A stretch of DNA of 64,000 nucleotides, taken from assembly GCA_033854735.1 (NCBI GenBank), contig JAWWPY010000257.1, positions 1 through 64,000 on the forward strand. Reading direction: 5' to 3'. Shown here piece by piece: positions 46,235 through 55,452 of this stretch. Positions within the stretch are counted from its first letter, which is position 1, and every line of letters starts with the position of its first letter. Made by a program: the position numbers and the translations under genes. The DNA is from JAWWPY01 sp033854735. Its GTDB lineage: Bacteria; Actinomycetota; Actinomycetes; Streptosporangiales; Streptosporangiaceae. The notes under the pieces are model-generated. The model was not told the origin of the DNA. It saw nothing but the letters and a program-made list of their open reading frames with translations, and searched no databases.

Positions 46235-46462
46235 TGGGTTGGCCAGACTCGTGGACTGTGGGCTCGTGGATCGGCGCGCCTCGTGAACGAGCACCAGCAT
46301 CCCGGGCCCTGCGGGCCATCGCGCCGCGGAACGATGCATTTTGTCGAACCTGATTTCCCGGCCCGGAAAAATGTCAGAGGCCCTCGATAATGTGTTCTCA
46401 GCAGACGGAGCCCGGGGACTTCTTTGACCGGCTAGCCAGCCAGTGAGCCAGGAGGTGAGCGA

Positions 46463-49144
46463 ATGCCAGCAGATGACGCCAGCGGCCGCTCGACCTCCAG
46501 CCCGCACCGATCCAGCCCGCACGGAGCCAGCCCGCACCGATCCAGCCCGCGCGGATCCCGAGTGGCCGGCGCCGGCGACTCTGCAGGTGCGGCAGCTCGT
46601 TTCGAGCTGGACTTCTCTGGATGCCTCGCGCTCTCGTGGCCAGGAAATACGGGCCTGGAAGAGATGCTGAAGGCCACCGCGGAGGGGGCCGCCCCGGAGG
46701 TTGCCGGATCGGCAGCGCCGGCCCAGAACGACAGCCCGGCGGAAGAGGGCGACGGAACACCCTTAGACGCGGCACCCAGCAGCCCTTTCAGTGAGCTCGC
46801 GGGGCGGGTGGTCGAGGACATGCTGCCCGGCCCCGGACTCGCCGGGTGGCTGTCCCGTGCCGACGCGAGCCAGCTCGGGGGGTACGAACTCGCGGGAGTA
46901 GCTACCGCATGCCGACGACTGGCGAGCTGGGCGACCGCCACGGAGCTCGCCGCCGTGGCGCAGATGACCACGCTGGCCGCCGCCCGGGACAGTGCCGTCC
47001 CAGTCGGAGCCGACGGGCGCCCGGCGGAGGTGTCCGACGAAGCCGCAGCCGAGGTGAGCCTCGCGCTCACCATGTCGCATTTCGGGGCGACATGGTGGGC
47101 GGATCTCGCGGTGACGCTGAAGTGGAGGCTGCCTGGTACGTTCACCGCTCTTTCTGAGGGACGGATCGACCTGACGCGGGCACGGCTTATCGCCGACCTC
47201 ACCAACGTGTTGAGCGATGCTGACGCCCTGGCGGTCGAAGAAAGGGTTTTGGGCGGAGCGGAGCATCAGACGTCGGGCCAGCTTCGCGCCGCGCTACGCC
47301 GGGCGGTCATCAATGTTGACCCGGCGGCGGCCGAACGGCGGCGCGAGGAGGCCGAACGGCGGGCACGGGTAGGCCTGTACGCGGACGAGGAGGGTACTGC
47401 GACGCTCGCCGGGCACAACCTGCCAGGAGTTCAGGCTTGCGCCGCGATGGCCCGGATTACCGCGCTCGCTCAGGCCATGAAGGCGGCCGGGGCCGGCGGC
47501 GGGATGGACCTGCTGCGGGCCCAGGTCCTCATCGGGCTCCTCCTGAACACGCTGCCTGGCATCCCACCGCCCGTTGAGGATCCAGCCGCGCCTGGCCCGA
47601 GTGATCCTGGCCAAGGTGGCTCGCGAGGCCACAGCGCAGACGATCCCCTCAGCCAAGGCCCGGAGAGTCCTGGGGACCGCCCTAGCGACGGCGGAAGCCC
47701 ACCAGAGGGTGACCACGACCCCGGAGAACCGTCCCGGGATGACCGTGGCCCCGGAGAACCCCCAGGAAATGACCGTGCGCCCGAAGAACCTCCAGAGGGT
47801 GACCAGGGGCCCGGGGACCCTCCCGAGGACGACGGCAGGCCAGGAGAACCGCACGGCGATGACAGCGGCCCCGGAGAACCCCCAGGAGTTGACGGTGCGC
47901 CCGAAAGGCCTCCAGAGGGCGAGGACCGGCCCGGGAGACCGCCAGAGGGACCCCCCGAGGACGACGGCAGGCCCGCAGAATCCCGGCCACGAGAACCCGG
48001 CCCAGGCCCGCAGGATGCCGGCGAGCCGCCAGACGGGCGGAATGACAGCCCAGCAGATGCGACTGGTCCGCAGGCCCAACCAACGACTGGTCAGGATGGT
48101 CGGAGGACGTGGCCTGGGCCTGGTCCGCCCAGAGAGAACGAATGCTTCTGGAACCGGGACCCTCCCGACGGTGTGGACGACGATGTCGGGGGCGACATCC
48201 GGGACGACCACGACACCTGGGACGACTGTCCGCAGCGAGACAACGGGAGGTCTCAGATTCCCGTCGGGCCAGTGCCGGCGTGGCCGCTCCTGCCAATGCT
48301 CGGCGACATAGGGATGCCGACATCCGGGTGGCCGCCCGGCCGCGCTGGGCGGGTGACGATGGAGGTACCGTGGCGGACCCTCGCCGGGATATCGGCCGAA
48401 CCGGGCAACATCTCCTGGCTCGGGCCGATCACGCCGAAGGCGGCCCGCCAACTAGCCGAGATGGCTGCGGTTGACTCCCGAGCAGAGTGGAGGGTCATCG
48501 TTACTGACCGCTCAGGGCGGGCGCTGCTCGTTACTCGCGTTCCGAGGCGGGACTTCGCCGCGATTCGGCCGGGCGCCGATCTAGGCAGCCGCGGATCCGG
48601 GTTGGTGAGCCGGATTACCCTCACGCTGTGCTTGGAGCTGGTGAACGGCGAGCCGCGGTCGGCGTCTGCCGGGGCCGAGCCAGGCGGAGCGGGCAGCCTC
48701 CAGAAGGTGCTGGCCGCGGCCGTTAGTGCCGCGCGCAAGGCCGTCGCTCAGGCGGAGAGCGAGGCTGGGGCGGAGAGCGAGGCTGGGGCGAACGGTACTG
48801 CCGGAGTCGCGGCTGGAATGCCAGTCGCAGGCTGCAGCCATCGCGAGGCTGAGGCACACTACCGGCCGTCGGATCGGCTGCGCGAACTCGTCATAGCCAG
48901 GGATCGGACCTGCCGATCCCCGCGATGCCGTCAGCCGGCCTGGCAGGCCGACCTGGATCACACCATTCCGTTCGGTAATGGCGGACGGACATGCCGTTGC
49001 AATATCGGACCCGTGTGCCGCAGGGAGCATCAGATCAAGCAGCGACCGGGTTGGCGCCTCGATCAGCCCGAGCCGGGAATTTTCGAGTGGATCACACCGG
49101 CCGGCCGACGGTATCAAGTCGCCCCGGACCTGTACCCGCTCTGA
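46463..49144 (+). CDS. DUF222/HNH endonuclease family (13E12-repeat type)
   Basis: 893 residues. AGGAGG at 46450-46455, 7 nt before the ATG, is an ideal ribosome site. The N-terminal 40 residues are Ser/Pro/His low complexity. The DUF222 domain spans about 110-360 (ELAGVATACRRLASWATATE, LPGTFTALSEGRIDLTRARL). Residues about 370-570 are a Pro/Glu/Asp/Gly repeat linker of PGEPPxDD type. DUF222 sequence resumes (ISWLGPITPKAARQLAEMAA), and the C-terminal HNH nuclease reads CRSPRC, then QADLDHTIPFGNGG, CNIGPVCRREHQIKQ. The metal-binding His/Asn/His and Cys residues are present. The family is multi-copy in actinobacteria, sometimes inside mobile elements; its role is not established. Confidence 0.92.
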   Translation: MPADDASGRSTSSPHRSSPHGASPHRSSPRGSRVAGAGDSAGAAARFELDFSGCLALSWPGNTGLEEMLKATAEGAAPEVAGSAAPAQNDSPAEEGDGTPLDAAPSSPFSELAGRVVEDMLPGPGLAGWLSRADASQLGGYELAGVATACRRLASWATATELAAVAQMTTLAAARDSAVPVGADGRPAEVSDEAAAEVSLALTMSHFGATWWADLAVTLKWRLPGTFTALSEGRIDLTRARLIADLTNVLSDADALAVEERVLGGAEHQTSGQLRAALRRAVINVDPAAAERRREEAERRARVGLYADEEGTATLAGHNLPGVQACAAMARITALAQAMKAAGAGGGMDLLRAQVLIGLLLNTLPGIPPPVEDPAAPGPSDPGQGGSRGHSADDPLSQGPESPGDRPSDGGSPPEGDHDPGEPSRDDRGPGEPPGNDRAPEEPPEGDQGPGDPPEDDGRPGEPHGDDSGPGEPPGVDGAPERPPEGEDRPGRPPEGPPEDDGRPAESRPREPGPGPQDAGEPPDGRNDSPADATGPQAQPTTGQDGRRTWPGPGPPRENECFWNRDPPDGVDDDVGGDIRDDHDTWDDCPQRDNGRSQIPVGPVPAWPLLPMLGDIGMPTSGWPPGRAGRVTMEVPWRTLAGISAEPGNISWLGPITPKAARQLAEMAAVDSRAEWRVIVTDRSGRALLVTRVPRRDFAAIRPGADLGSRGSGLVSRITLTLCLELVNGEPRSASAGAEPGGAGSLQKVLAAAVSAARKAVAQAESEAGAESEAGANGTAGVAAGMPVAGCSHREAEAHYRPSDRLRELVIARDRTCRSPRCRQPAWQADLDHTIPFGNGGRTCRCNIGPVCRREHQIKQRPGWRLDQPEPGIFEWITPAGRRYQVAPDLYPL

Positions 49145-49227
49145 TCACCCGGTCCAGGATCGAATGCCCGTCGACTGGCATCCGCACATCGAACCCTTCG
49201 GCCCGTATCCGCCACGCCCGGACAGCA

Positions 49228-49731
49228 TCACAAATGGAGCAGCATCCGCGTGTTGCCTAGGGTGTTTGGCTTCACCCGGCCAAGGTCGAGAAACTCAGCG
49301 ACACCCTCGTCATACGAGCGGAGCAGCTCTGCGTACACCCCGGGCGAAACCGGCGTGCCGTCGATCTCGTCGAAGCCGTGAGCCGCAAAGAACCCGACCG
49401 CGAAGGTCAGCACGAAGACCCGGCGCACGCCGAGGTCGCGTGCGCTCTCCAGCAACACCTCGACCAGGCCGTGCCCGACACCCTGCCCCTGGCAACTCGA
49501 ATGCACCGCGATCGTCCGGATCTCGGCCAGGTCCTCCCACATCACATGGAGCGCGCCACAGCCAACTACCGCCTCGTCGCTGGCACGCTCGGCAACCCAG
49601 AACTCCTGGACGTCTTCGTAGAGCGTGACGGTGGCCTTGCCCAGCAGCCTGCCTGAGGCGACGTTGTCGCCAACCAGGCCGGCTATCGCGCGGACATCCT
49701 GGGTGCGCGCCCGTCTGATCTCGTAGCCCAT
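49228..49731 (-). CDS. argA: Amino-acid N-acetyltransferase (GNAT, short ArgA type)
   Basis: 167 residues from ATG 49731, chosen because AAGG then has a 10-nt spacer; the GTG at 49740 is only 1 nt from it. The GNAT acetyl-CoA loop is HSSCQGQGVGHGLVEVL. Strong similarity to the mycobacterial short ArgA (Rv2747-type) is seen in TVTLYEDVQEFWVAE, VVGCGALHVMWEDLAEIRT, RVFVLTFAVGFFAAHGFDEI and VAEFLDLGRVKPNTLGN. It acetylates glutamate or glutamine for arginine synthesis. No arg genes are adjacent. It is convergent with the HNH gene. Confidence 0.9.
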   Translation of the reverse strand: MGYEIRRARTQDVRAIAGLVGDNVASGRLLGKATVTLYEDVQEFWVAERASDEAVVGCGALHVMWEDLAEIRTIAVHSSCQGQGVGHGLVEVLLESARDLGVRRVFVLTFAVGFFAAHGFDEIDGTPVSPGVYAELLRSYDEGVAEFLDLGRVKPNTLGNTRMLLHL

Positions 49732-49956
49732 GGCTCGCACACCTTAACCGGTGCGAGCGAGCGCGGGCCGGGCCGGGCGCGCAGCGCGGCAATGAAACAC
49801 TCATAAACCGAGGGCACGGAACGAGGCGGCGTTCCTTCATACACGGCGTCACCCTACAAGCACGAATTGCTGTTAGTGCCCGCCGCCGCTTGCCTCATGC
49901 ACATCACACGCCGATCACGCGCTCAAGGCTTGCCGGTCACGCTCAGGACTCCTCGA

Positions 49957-49998
49957 TCACGCCATCAAGGCTTCCCGTCACGCCATCAAGGCTTCCCG
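49957..49998. repeat. Two-copy 21-bp tandem repeat upstream of the riboswitch
   Basis: TCACGCCATCAAGGCTTCCCG occurs at 49957-49977 and 49978-49998 (period 21). Related GCTCAAGGCTTGCCGGTCACG sequence precedes it. It is part of the long gene-free stretch 49732-50434, which otherwise holds the riboswitch and presumably its promoter. Confidence 0.85.
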
Positions 49999-50261
49999 AT
50001 GACGTTCACGGCTGCCCGGTCAAGCGCTTGCGGCTTCGGGTCTTCGCATGCATGGCGAACCGGTCAAATAGATAGCTCTGAGTGACCACGGTCGAGCGGC
50101 GAGCTTGTTACGAGTTGCGTACATCCGCTGGCCGGCGGGCCACTCGGACGGGAAACACCCGCAAGCTATGTTAAAGATTCCGCGGTTCAGCACACTGTGT
50201 GTCGTCTGTTCCGTTAATGTCCAACGCTGTCACCGTGTCACGCCCGCCCCTAGGGCGTCCC

Positions 50262-50418
50262 GCACGACCCGCCGAGTCTCTGAGGCGCAGCCAGCGTCTC
50301 AGTGAGCCGGGGACCCAGAGTGTTCCCGGGGTGAATCCGCACGGAGTAGCCGGTCACGGCCGCCCCCCGCGGTAGGGCTCCTCCGGCCCGAACCCGTCAG
50401 CTAACCCGGTAGGCGGTC
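50262..50418 (+). ncRNA. c-di-AMP riboswitch (ydaO-yuaA type)
   Basis: The 3' part has the class hallmark GAACCCGTCAGCTAACCCGG followed by TAGGCGG (about 50390-50416). Other conserved parts are CCGCCGAGTC near the 5' end, a hairpin CTGAGGCGC/GCGTCTCAG, GGGGA/TTCCC, and GGGGTGAATCC (about 50329-50339). The outer GACCCGCC (50266-50273) can pair with GGCGGTC (50412-50418). It lies 17 bases before the GTG of an NlpC/P60 hydrolase gene. In Streptomyces such riboswitches lower expression of wall hydrolases when c-di-AMP is high. Boundaries are approximate. Confidence 0.93.
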
Positions 50419-50434
50419 TAGGAGAGGAGAGTAC

Positions 50435-51487
50435 GTGGATCGCTTGCCCCTTGGCAGGCACGCAGCGAGTGAATCGCCGTGGATTCGCACCCGCAGCGGC
50501 TGGCGCCGCATCTGGCCACGGATCGCCCTGCTGGCCGGAGCGGCCACGCTGGCCGGCCTTGTATTGCCCAGTGGGGTGGGTAGCGCCACGACCAGCGATC
50601 CGCAGCCCAGCCTCACGAGCCTGGTCAACCAGGCGAAGCAGCTTTCCAACCAGATCAACACCCTGAGCGAGCAGTACGACGGGCTGCGCGTCCAGCTGAG
50701 CGAGGCACAGGCCGAGACCAAGATCGCCAAGGCCACCTACGACATGGATGCGAAGAGGCTCGGCGAAGGTCAGCAGGCGGTCGGCGAGGTCGCCGCGCAG
50801 AGCTACATGGACGGCGGGTTCGGTACCCCGCTGCAGGTTCTGACCTCGAGTAACGCGCAGACGCTGATGAGCCGGGCGGCCATCATGCAGCAACTCCAGG
50901 CAGAGAACGGTGACAAGGTCAGCGCGCTGGCGACGGCTGAGGCAGCGGCCCGGCGCGCCCAGGAGACAGCGACCCAGCAAGCGAAGCGAGCCGCGACCCT
51001 GTCCGCCACCATGGCCGCCAAGACCAAGGTGATCCAGGGCAAGATCAACACGCTCAACAGCGCGGCGTTCAGCCAGGCGATGTCCATCTTCAACAAGACC
51101 GGGCAGTATCCCAATATCAACATCCCCACCGGCAACACGGTGGGAGCCGAGGCACTGCGCTACGCGCTCACCAAGCGGGGCGACCCGTACGTGTGGGGCG
51201 CCGCCGGGCCGAGCGCGTTCGACTGCTCGGGCCTGGTGAAGTGGGCCTACGCGCAGGTGGGCATCAGCCTCCAGCACTACACCGGCGACCAGTACAACGA
51301 GGGCCAGCACATCTCGCGGAGCCAGTTGCAGCCTGGCGACCTGGTGTTCTTCTTCCAGGACCTCGGGCACGTCGGTATGTACATCGGCGACGGCCTGATG
51401 GTCGATGCACCCACGTTTGGCCAGCCCGTCCAGGTCCAGCCCGTGTTCTGGAGCGCCTTCGCAGGAGCCGTCCGCATCGTCGCCTAG
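50435..51487 (+). CDS. Secreted NlpC/P60 peptidoglycan endopeptidase with coiled coil
   Basis: 350 residues from GTG 50435, with GAGGAGA at 50424-50430. There is a signal sequence at about residues 25-50 (RIALLAGAATLAGLVLPSGV). A long coiled coil (about 60-220; LVNQAKQLSNQINTLSEQYD) follows. The NlpC/P60 domain has catalytic Cys264 in AFDCSGLVKWAY and His312 in LGHVGMYIGDG. It cleaves the peptide stems of peptidoglycan, like RipA-family enzymes; the coiled coil may block the active site until activation. It is controlled by the c-di-AMP riboswitch just upstream. Confidence 0.96.
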   Translation: MDRLPLGRHAASESPWIRTRSGWRRIWPRIALLAGAATLAGLVLPSGVGSATTSDPQPSLTSLVNQAKQLSNQINTLSEQYDGLRVQLSEAQAETKIAKATYDMDAKRLGEGQQAVGEVAAQSYMDGGFGTPLQVLTSSNAQTLMSRAAIMQQLQAENGDKVSALATAEAAARRAQETATQQAKRAATLSATMAAKTKVIQGKINTLNSAAFSQAMSIFNKTGQYPNINIPTGNTVGAEALRYALTKRGDPYVWGAAGPSAFDCSGLVKWAYAQVGISLQHYTGDQYNEGQHISRSQLQPGDLVFFFQDLGHVGMYIGDGLMVDAPTFGQPVQVQPVFWSAFAGAVRIVA

Positions 51488-51598
51488 CCCGTCGACCAGC
51501 CTGGAAAGCTCACGGTCGCAGTCTCGTGACTGAGCTGGCCACCTCCTGACGATCGGGCTGTCAGGCCGCTGCGGCCGGACGATCGCTAATATGACCCG

Positions 51599-52465
51599 GT
51601 GATGGAGCGAGTGCGAGCCGCGCTGGCGGCTCACATTCCGAGCTGCCAGCCGGTGGTCATCACGAAGTTTGGGTCAGGAATCGACAACGTCGTGTTCCTT
51701 GTGAACGGCGAGCTGATCCTGCGCGCCAGCAATGAGAACGACGCGAAGCGACGGGCCGACGAGGTCAGGCGCGAGGCAGAACTACTCCACATGGTGGCCG
51801 AGATCTCGCCGCTACAGGTCCCGAGACCTATCTTCGTCGATGCCGACCACGGTGTGCTGGCCTACAGGAAGCTGGCCGGCGTGCCATTGAACCACTTCGA
51901 ACTCCTCAACCCGGCGTCCCTGGGCCCGGTCCTCGGCGAGTTCTTGGGCAACCTGCACCTGGCCCCTACTGCTGACATCGCCACCCTGGTGCCATGCGAG
52001 AACGAGCCGCTCACGGCCTGGCGGGAAGAGGCCGACGAGAACTACCGGCAGGTCGCCGATCGTGTCCCGAGCGAGGCCCGCCCGCTGGTGCAGGACTTTC
52101 TCGACCGCCCACCTCCAGCTGCGGTCGGCACATTGGTCTTCTGCCACAACGACCTCGGCGCGGAGCACCTCCTCTTCGATCCGGAGATGGAGACGCTCAC
52201 CGGTGTCATCGACTGGACCGACGCCGCCATCACCGACCCAGCCGTCGACTTCGGGCGGCTGTATCGTGACTTCGGCCCCGCAGCGCTCAAGGCCATCGTG
52301 GCGAACTATCGGGCCCCATGGACTGGCGGGACATACGAACGGGCCGTATTCTTTGCCCGCTGCGCCCTGTTGGAAGATCTTGCTTACGGCATCCACGGCG
52401 GGGACCAGCGGTACGCCGACGCGGCACTGACACACCTAGTGAGGACGTTCACCCAACTCGCGTAA
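51599..52465 (+). CDS. Aminoglycoside phosphotransferase-like kinase (APH family)
   Basis: 288 residues; the start is GTG 51599 or the ATG at 51602. The protein-kinase-like fold has a nucleotide-binding N-lobe (VITKFGSGIDNVVFLVNGEL). The Brenner motif FCHNDLGAEHLLFD contains the catalytic Asp, and GVIDWTDAAITDPAVDF contains the metal-binding Asp. The family includes aminoglycoside, macrolide and choline or homoserine kinases. No resistance cassette is nearby, so the substrate is not assigned. The 111-base gap from the NlpC gene holds nothing recognised. Confidence 0.88.
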   Translation: MMERVRAALAAHIPSCQPVVITKFGSGIDNVVFLVNGELILRASNENDAKRRADEVRREAELLHMVAEISPLQVPRPIFVDADHGVLAYRKLAGVPLNHFELLNPASLGPVLGEFLGNLHLAPTADIATLVPCENEPLTAWREEADENYRQVADRVPSEARPLVQDFLDRPPPAAVGTLVFCHNDLGAEHLLFDPEMETLTGVIDWTDAAITDPAVDFGRLYRDFGPAALKAIVANYRAPWTGGTYERAVFFARCALLEDLAYGIHGGDQRYADAALTHLVRTFTQLA

Positions 52466-52615
52466 TCGGCAGGGAGTCCCTTGCCGGTCGGACGTCCCGC
52501 CAACGAGCACCCTGCGTGACGGTTATGACCCCGTCTGGGTGGCGATCTGCGGCCAGATCACAGCGGCCTCAGCGCTGGGGACCGCGCCGTAACCCGCCGC
52601 GGTCCCTGCTGCGTG

Positions 52616-54136
52616 CTACTCCGGCCTGACCAGCGGGAACAAGATCGTTTCCCGGACACTCTCGCCAGTCAGCATGATCAGGATGCGATCGATGCCCGCG
52701 CCCATGCCCCCGGTCGGGGGCATCCCGTACTCCAGCGCCTGCAGGAAGTCCTCATCGAGTTGCATGGCTTCCGAGTCCCCGCCCGCGGCCAGCAGTGACT
52801 GCGCGGTCAGCCGCGCCCGCTCCTCGACGGGGTCCACGAGCTCGGAGTAGCCGGTCCCGATCTCGGTCCCGAACGCCACCAGATCCCACCGTTCGGCCAG
52901 GCGCGGATCGTCGCGGTGCGCCCGGGTCAGCGGAGATACCTCGACCGGGAAGTCCCGGTAGAAGGTCGGCTCGACCGTAGTCCCCTCGACCAGCCGCTCG
53001 TACATCTCGAGCACGATCTGGCCCGGGTTCCAGGCCGGATCGGCTGGCACGCCCGCCGCGGAGCACAAAGCGCGCAGCTGCTCCTCGCTGGTGTCCGGCC
53101 CTATCTTCTCGCCAAGGGCCTCGGAGATCGCGCCGAGCACCGTCTTGGCCGGCCACTCGCCACCGATGTCGTACTCCCCGCCGTCCGCCCGCCGGATCGC
53201 CGTGCTGCCGAACGCGGCCACGGCCGCCCCCTGGATCAGTTCCCTGGTGAGCGTGGCGACGGTGTTGTAGTCGCCGTACGTCTCGTAGGCCTCGAGCATG
53301 GTGAATTCGGGGTTGTGCGTGGAGTCCGCGCCTTCGTTACGGAAATTACGCCCTATCTCGAAGACTTTCTCGATACCCCCGACGACGAGCCGCTTGAGAT
53401 ACAGCTCCAGCGCGATCCGAAGGTACATATCCATGCCGTAGGCGTTGATGTGGGTCTTGAACGGACGGGCATTGGCGCCACCGTGCACGGTCTGCAGGAC
53501 CGGCGTCTCGACCTCGAGAAAACCGCGGGCATACAGCTGCTCGCGCAGCGAGCGGGTGACAGTGCTCCTGACCTCGGCCATGCGCCGTGAGCCAGGATTG
53601 ACGATCAGATCGACATAACGATGCCGTACCCGTGACTCAACGTCAGTAAGGCCTTTGTGCTTTTCCGGCAGGGGGCGAAGGCTCTTGGCCGTGATAGCGA
53701 ACCTGTCCGCGAGCACCGAGAGCTCGCCTCGGCGTGAGGCTATGACCTCGCCGTAGACCCCGATGTGATCGCCAAGGTCCACGTCCTGCTTCCAGGCCGC
53801 CAACGCGTCGGCGCCGACGCGGTCCAGGGAGATCATGACCTGGATGTCCCCGGTCCCGTCCCGGATCGTCGCGAAGCAGAGCTTTCCCCCGTTCCGGGAC
53901 AGCATGACCCGCCCGACGACACCCACCCGATCACCAGTGGCCGCGTCCGGCTCCAGCGACGGATAGCGCGCGCGCAGTTCGCTGATCGTGTCGGTCCGGG
54001 GGAAGCCCACGGGGTACGGGTCCACGCCGGACGCGAGCAGGCGCTCACGCTTGGCCCGCCGGACCTTCATCTGCTCGGGTAGGTCTTCCTCCACCTGGAC
54101 GAGGCTACCGGTGGGCAGCCCTCGGTCAGGCACCAA
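52616..54136 (-). CDS. lysS: Lysyl-tRNA synthetase, class II
   Basis: 506 residues from TTG 54136; GTG 54133 or a GTG nearer to EEDLPEQM is also possible. The N-terminal OB-fold anticodon domain has GRVMLSRNGGKLCFATIRDG. Class II motif 1 is about VDLIVNPGSRRMAEVRSTV. Motif 2 is FRNEGADSTHNPEFTMLEAY, and motif 3 is GMPPTGGMGAGIDRILIML. It charges tRNA-Lys. In mycobacteria lysS follows lsr2 directly; here about 10 kb of other genes separate them. The 150 bases after the APH gene contain no recognised gene. Confidence 0.97.
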   Translation of the reverse strand: MVPDRGLPTGSLVQVEEDLPEQMKVRRAKRERLLASGVDPYPVGFPRTDTISELRARYPSLEPDAATGDRVGVVGRVMLSRNGGKLCFATIRDGTGDIQVMISLDRVGADALAAWKQDVDLGDHIGVYGEVIASRRGELSVLADRFAITAKSLRPLPEKHKGLTDVESRVRHRYVDLIVNPGSRRMAEVRSTVTRSLREQLYARGFLEVETPVLQTVHGGANARPFKTHINAYGMDMYLRIALELYLKRLVVGGIEKVFEIGRNFRNEGADSTHNPEFTMLEAYETYGDYNTVATLTRELIQGAAVAAFGSTAIRRADGGEYDIGGEWPAKTVLGAISEALGEKIGPDTSEEQLRALCSAAGVPADPAWNPGQIVLEMYERLVEGTTVEPTFYRDFPVEVSPLTRAHRDDPRLAERWDLVAFGTEIGTGYSELVDPVEERARLTAQSLLAAGGDSEAMQLDEDFLQALEYGMPPTGGMGAGIDRILIMLTGESVRETILFPLVRPE

Positions 54137-54232
54137 TTTCGGCCCCGGCGGTTACCGGACCGGCCCGGACCCCGGTTGCCGATCTTCTCCCCCGGCGGTG
54201 TATGTCCGGCCTCGGGCCGGTACGGTCCTTCC

Positions 54233-54667
54233 ATGCGGATCGTGCTTGGGAAGTACGAGATGGACGACGACCCGGGTCGGGTGGACCGCGACGAGCTCTG
54301 GCAGTTTCTATCCGAACAGGCGTACTGGGGCCGTTGGCGGACCCGTGATCTGGTCGAACGGCAACTAGACACGGCCTGGCGCATCGTCGGCGTCTACGAG
54401 ACCGCCACCGGCGCCATGATCGGCTTCGCCCGGGCCATCTCCGACGGCGTGGGCTTCGCCTACCTCGCGGACGTTTACGTCGTCACGGACGCCCGGGGGC
54501 AGGGACTCGGTACCGAGCTGATCCGCACGATGATCGACCGTGGCCCCGGCTCTTCGTTCCGCTGGGCGCTGCACACCTCCGACGCGCACGGGCTCTATGC
54601 GCGGTTTGGTTTCGCCCAGCCTGACCGGACCTACCTGGAACGGCCCGGCACGGTGCCCACCGGCTAA
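54233..54667 (+). CDS. GNAT-family N-acetyltransferase
   Basis: 144 residues from ATG 54233. The acetyl-CoA loop reads DARGQGLGTELIRTM. The preceding strand LADVYVVT and the C-terminal block HTSDAHGLYARFGFAQPD are typical. The opening DDDPGRVDRDELWQFLSEQAYW matches the subgroup of small GNAT proteins found beside coaX and panC in actinomycetes. The substrate is unknown. It is divergent from lysS, and its last 4 bases overlap the convergent coaX. Confidence 0.9.
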   Translation: MRIVLGKYEMDDDPGRVDRDELWQFLSEQAYWGRWRTRDLVERQLDTAWRIVGVYETATGAMIGFARAISDGVGFAYLADVYVVTDARGQGLGTELIRTMIDRGPGSSFRWALHTSDAHGLYARFGFAQPDRTYLERPGTVPTG

Positions 54668-55452
54668 TTCAGCTGGTTGCGCTCGAAGGCCAGCCGCAAC
54701 CCGATCAGGGTCAGCCAGGGCTCGTGCTCGTCGATGATGCTCACCTCGTCGATGACGAGCGGGGCCAGCCCGCCGGTGGCGATGACCGTCACCGAATCCG
54801 GGTCGGCCGGGGCCAGTTCCCGGATCATCCGGTTCGCGATGCCCTCGACCTGCCCGGCGAAACCGAAGATGATGCCCGACTGCAGAGCTTCGACCGTGTT
54901 CTTGCCGATCGCATGATGCGGCCGCGCCAGCTCGACCTTCAGCAACTGGGCCGCCCGCCGGGACAGCGCGTCCACCGAGATCTCGATCCCTGGGGCGAAG
55001 GCCCCCCCGACGAACTCGCCCTTCGCGCTGACCGCGTCGAAGTTCGTTGACGTCCCGAAGTCCACGATGACCGCCGGGCCGCCGTAGAGGTGGACCGCCG
55101 CGACCGCGTTCATGATGCGGTCGCTGCCCACCTCCTTCGGGTTGTCCGTCCGCACCGACACGCCGGTCCGCACGCCCGGCTCCACGATCAACGCAGGAAT
55201 GTCCGGGTAGTAACGGCGGCACATCTTCCGCATCTCGTGCAGAACGGATGGCACCGTGGAACACAGCGCGATTCCGCTGATATCCGGGTCCTTGGAGACG
55301 GCGCTCTGCGCGAGGAGGCCCTGCAGGACCACGACGATCTCGTCGGCGGTGCGCTGCGGGTCGGTGGCGATCCGCCAGTGCTCGACCACCTGCTCGCCTT
55401 CGAACAGGCCAAGCACGGTGTTGGTGTTCCCCACGTCGATCGTCAACAGCAC
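54664..55452 (-). CDS. coaX: Type III pantothenate kinase
   Basis: 262 residues, starting MLLTIDVGNTNTVLGLFEGE with the phosphate-binding DVGNT motif. VRTDNPKEVGSDRIMNAVAA and VIVDFGTSTNFDAVSAKGEF carry substrate and nucleotide residues; GGAFAPGIEIS follows. It phosphorylates pantothenate in the first step of CoA synthesis and, unlike CoaA, is not feedback-inhibited by CoA. It overlaps panC by 10 bases. Confidence 0.97.
   Translation of the reverse strand: MLLTIDVGNTNTVLGLFEGEQVVEHWRIATDPQRTADEIVVVLQGLLAQSAVSKDPDISGIALCSTVPSVLHEMRKMCRRYYPDIPALIVEPGVRTGVSVRTDNPKEVGSDRIMNAVAAVHLYGGPAVIVDFGTSTNFDAVSAKGEFVGGAFAPGIEISVDALSRRAAQLLKVELARPHHAIGKNTVEALQSGIIFGFAGQVEGIANRMIRELAPADPDSVTVIATGGLAPLVIDEVSIIDEHEPWLTLIGLRLAFERNQLN

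Noticed and set aside
46463..49144. Restriction endonuclease of a defence system
   Set aside because: DUF222/HNH proteins are widespread multi-copy genes; no methyltransferase or other defence gene is adjacent.
51599..52465. Aminoglycoside resistance gene
   Set aside because: Only the general APH fold is visible; there is no specific subfamily motif or resistance context.
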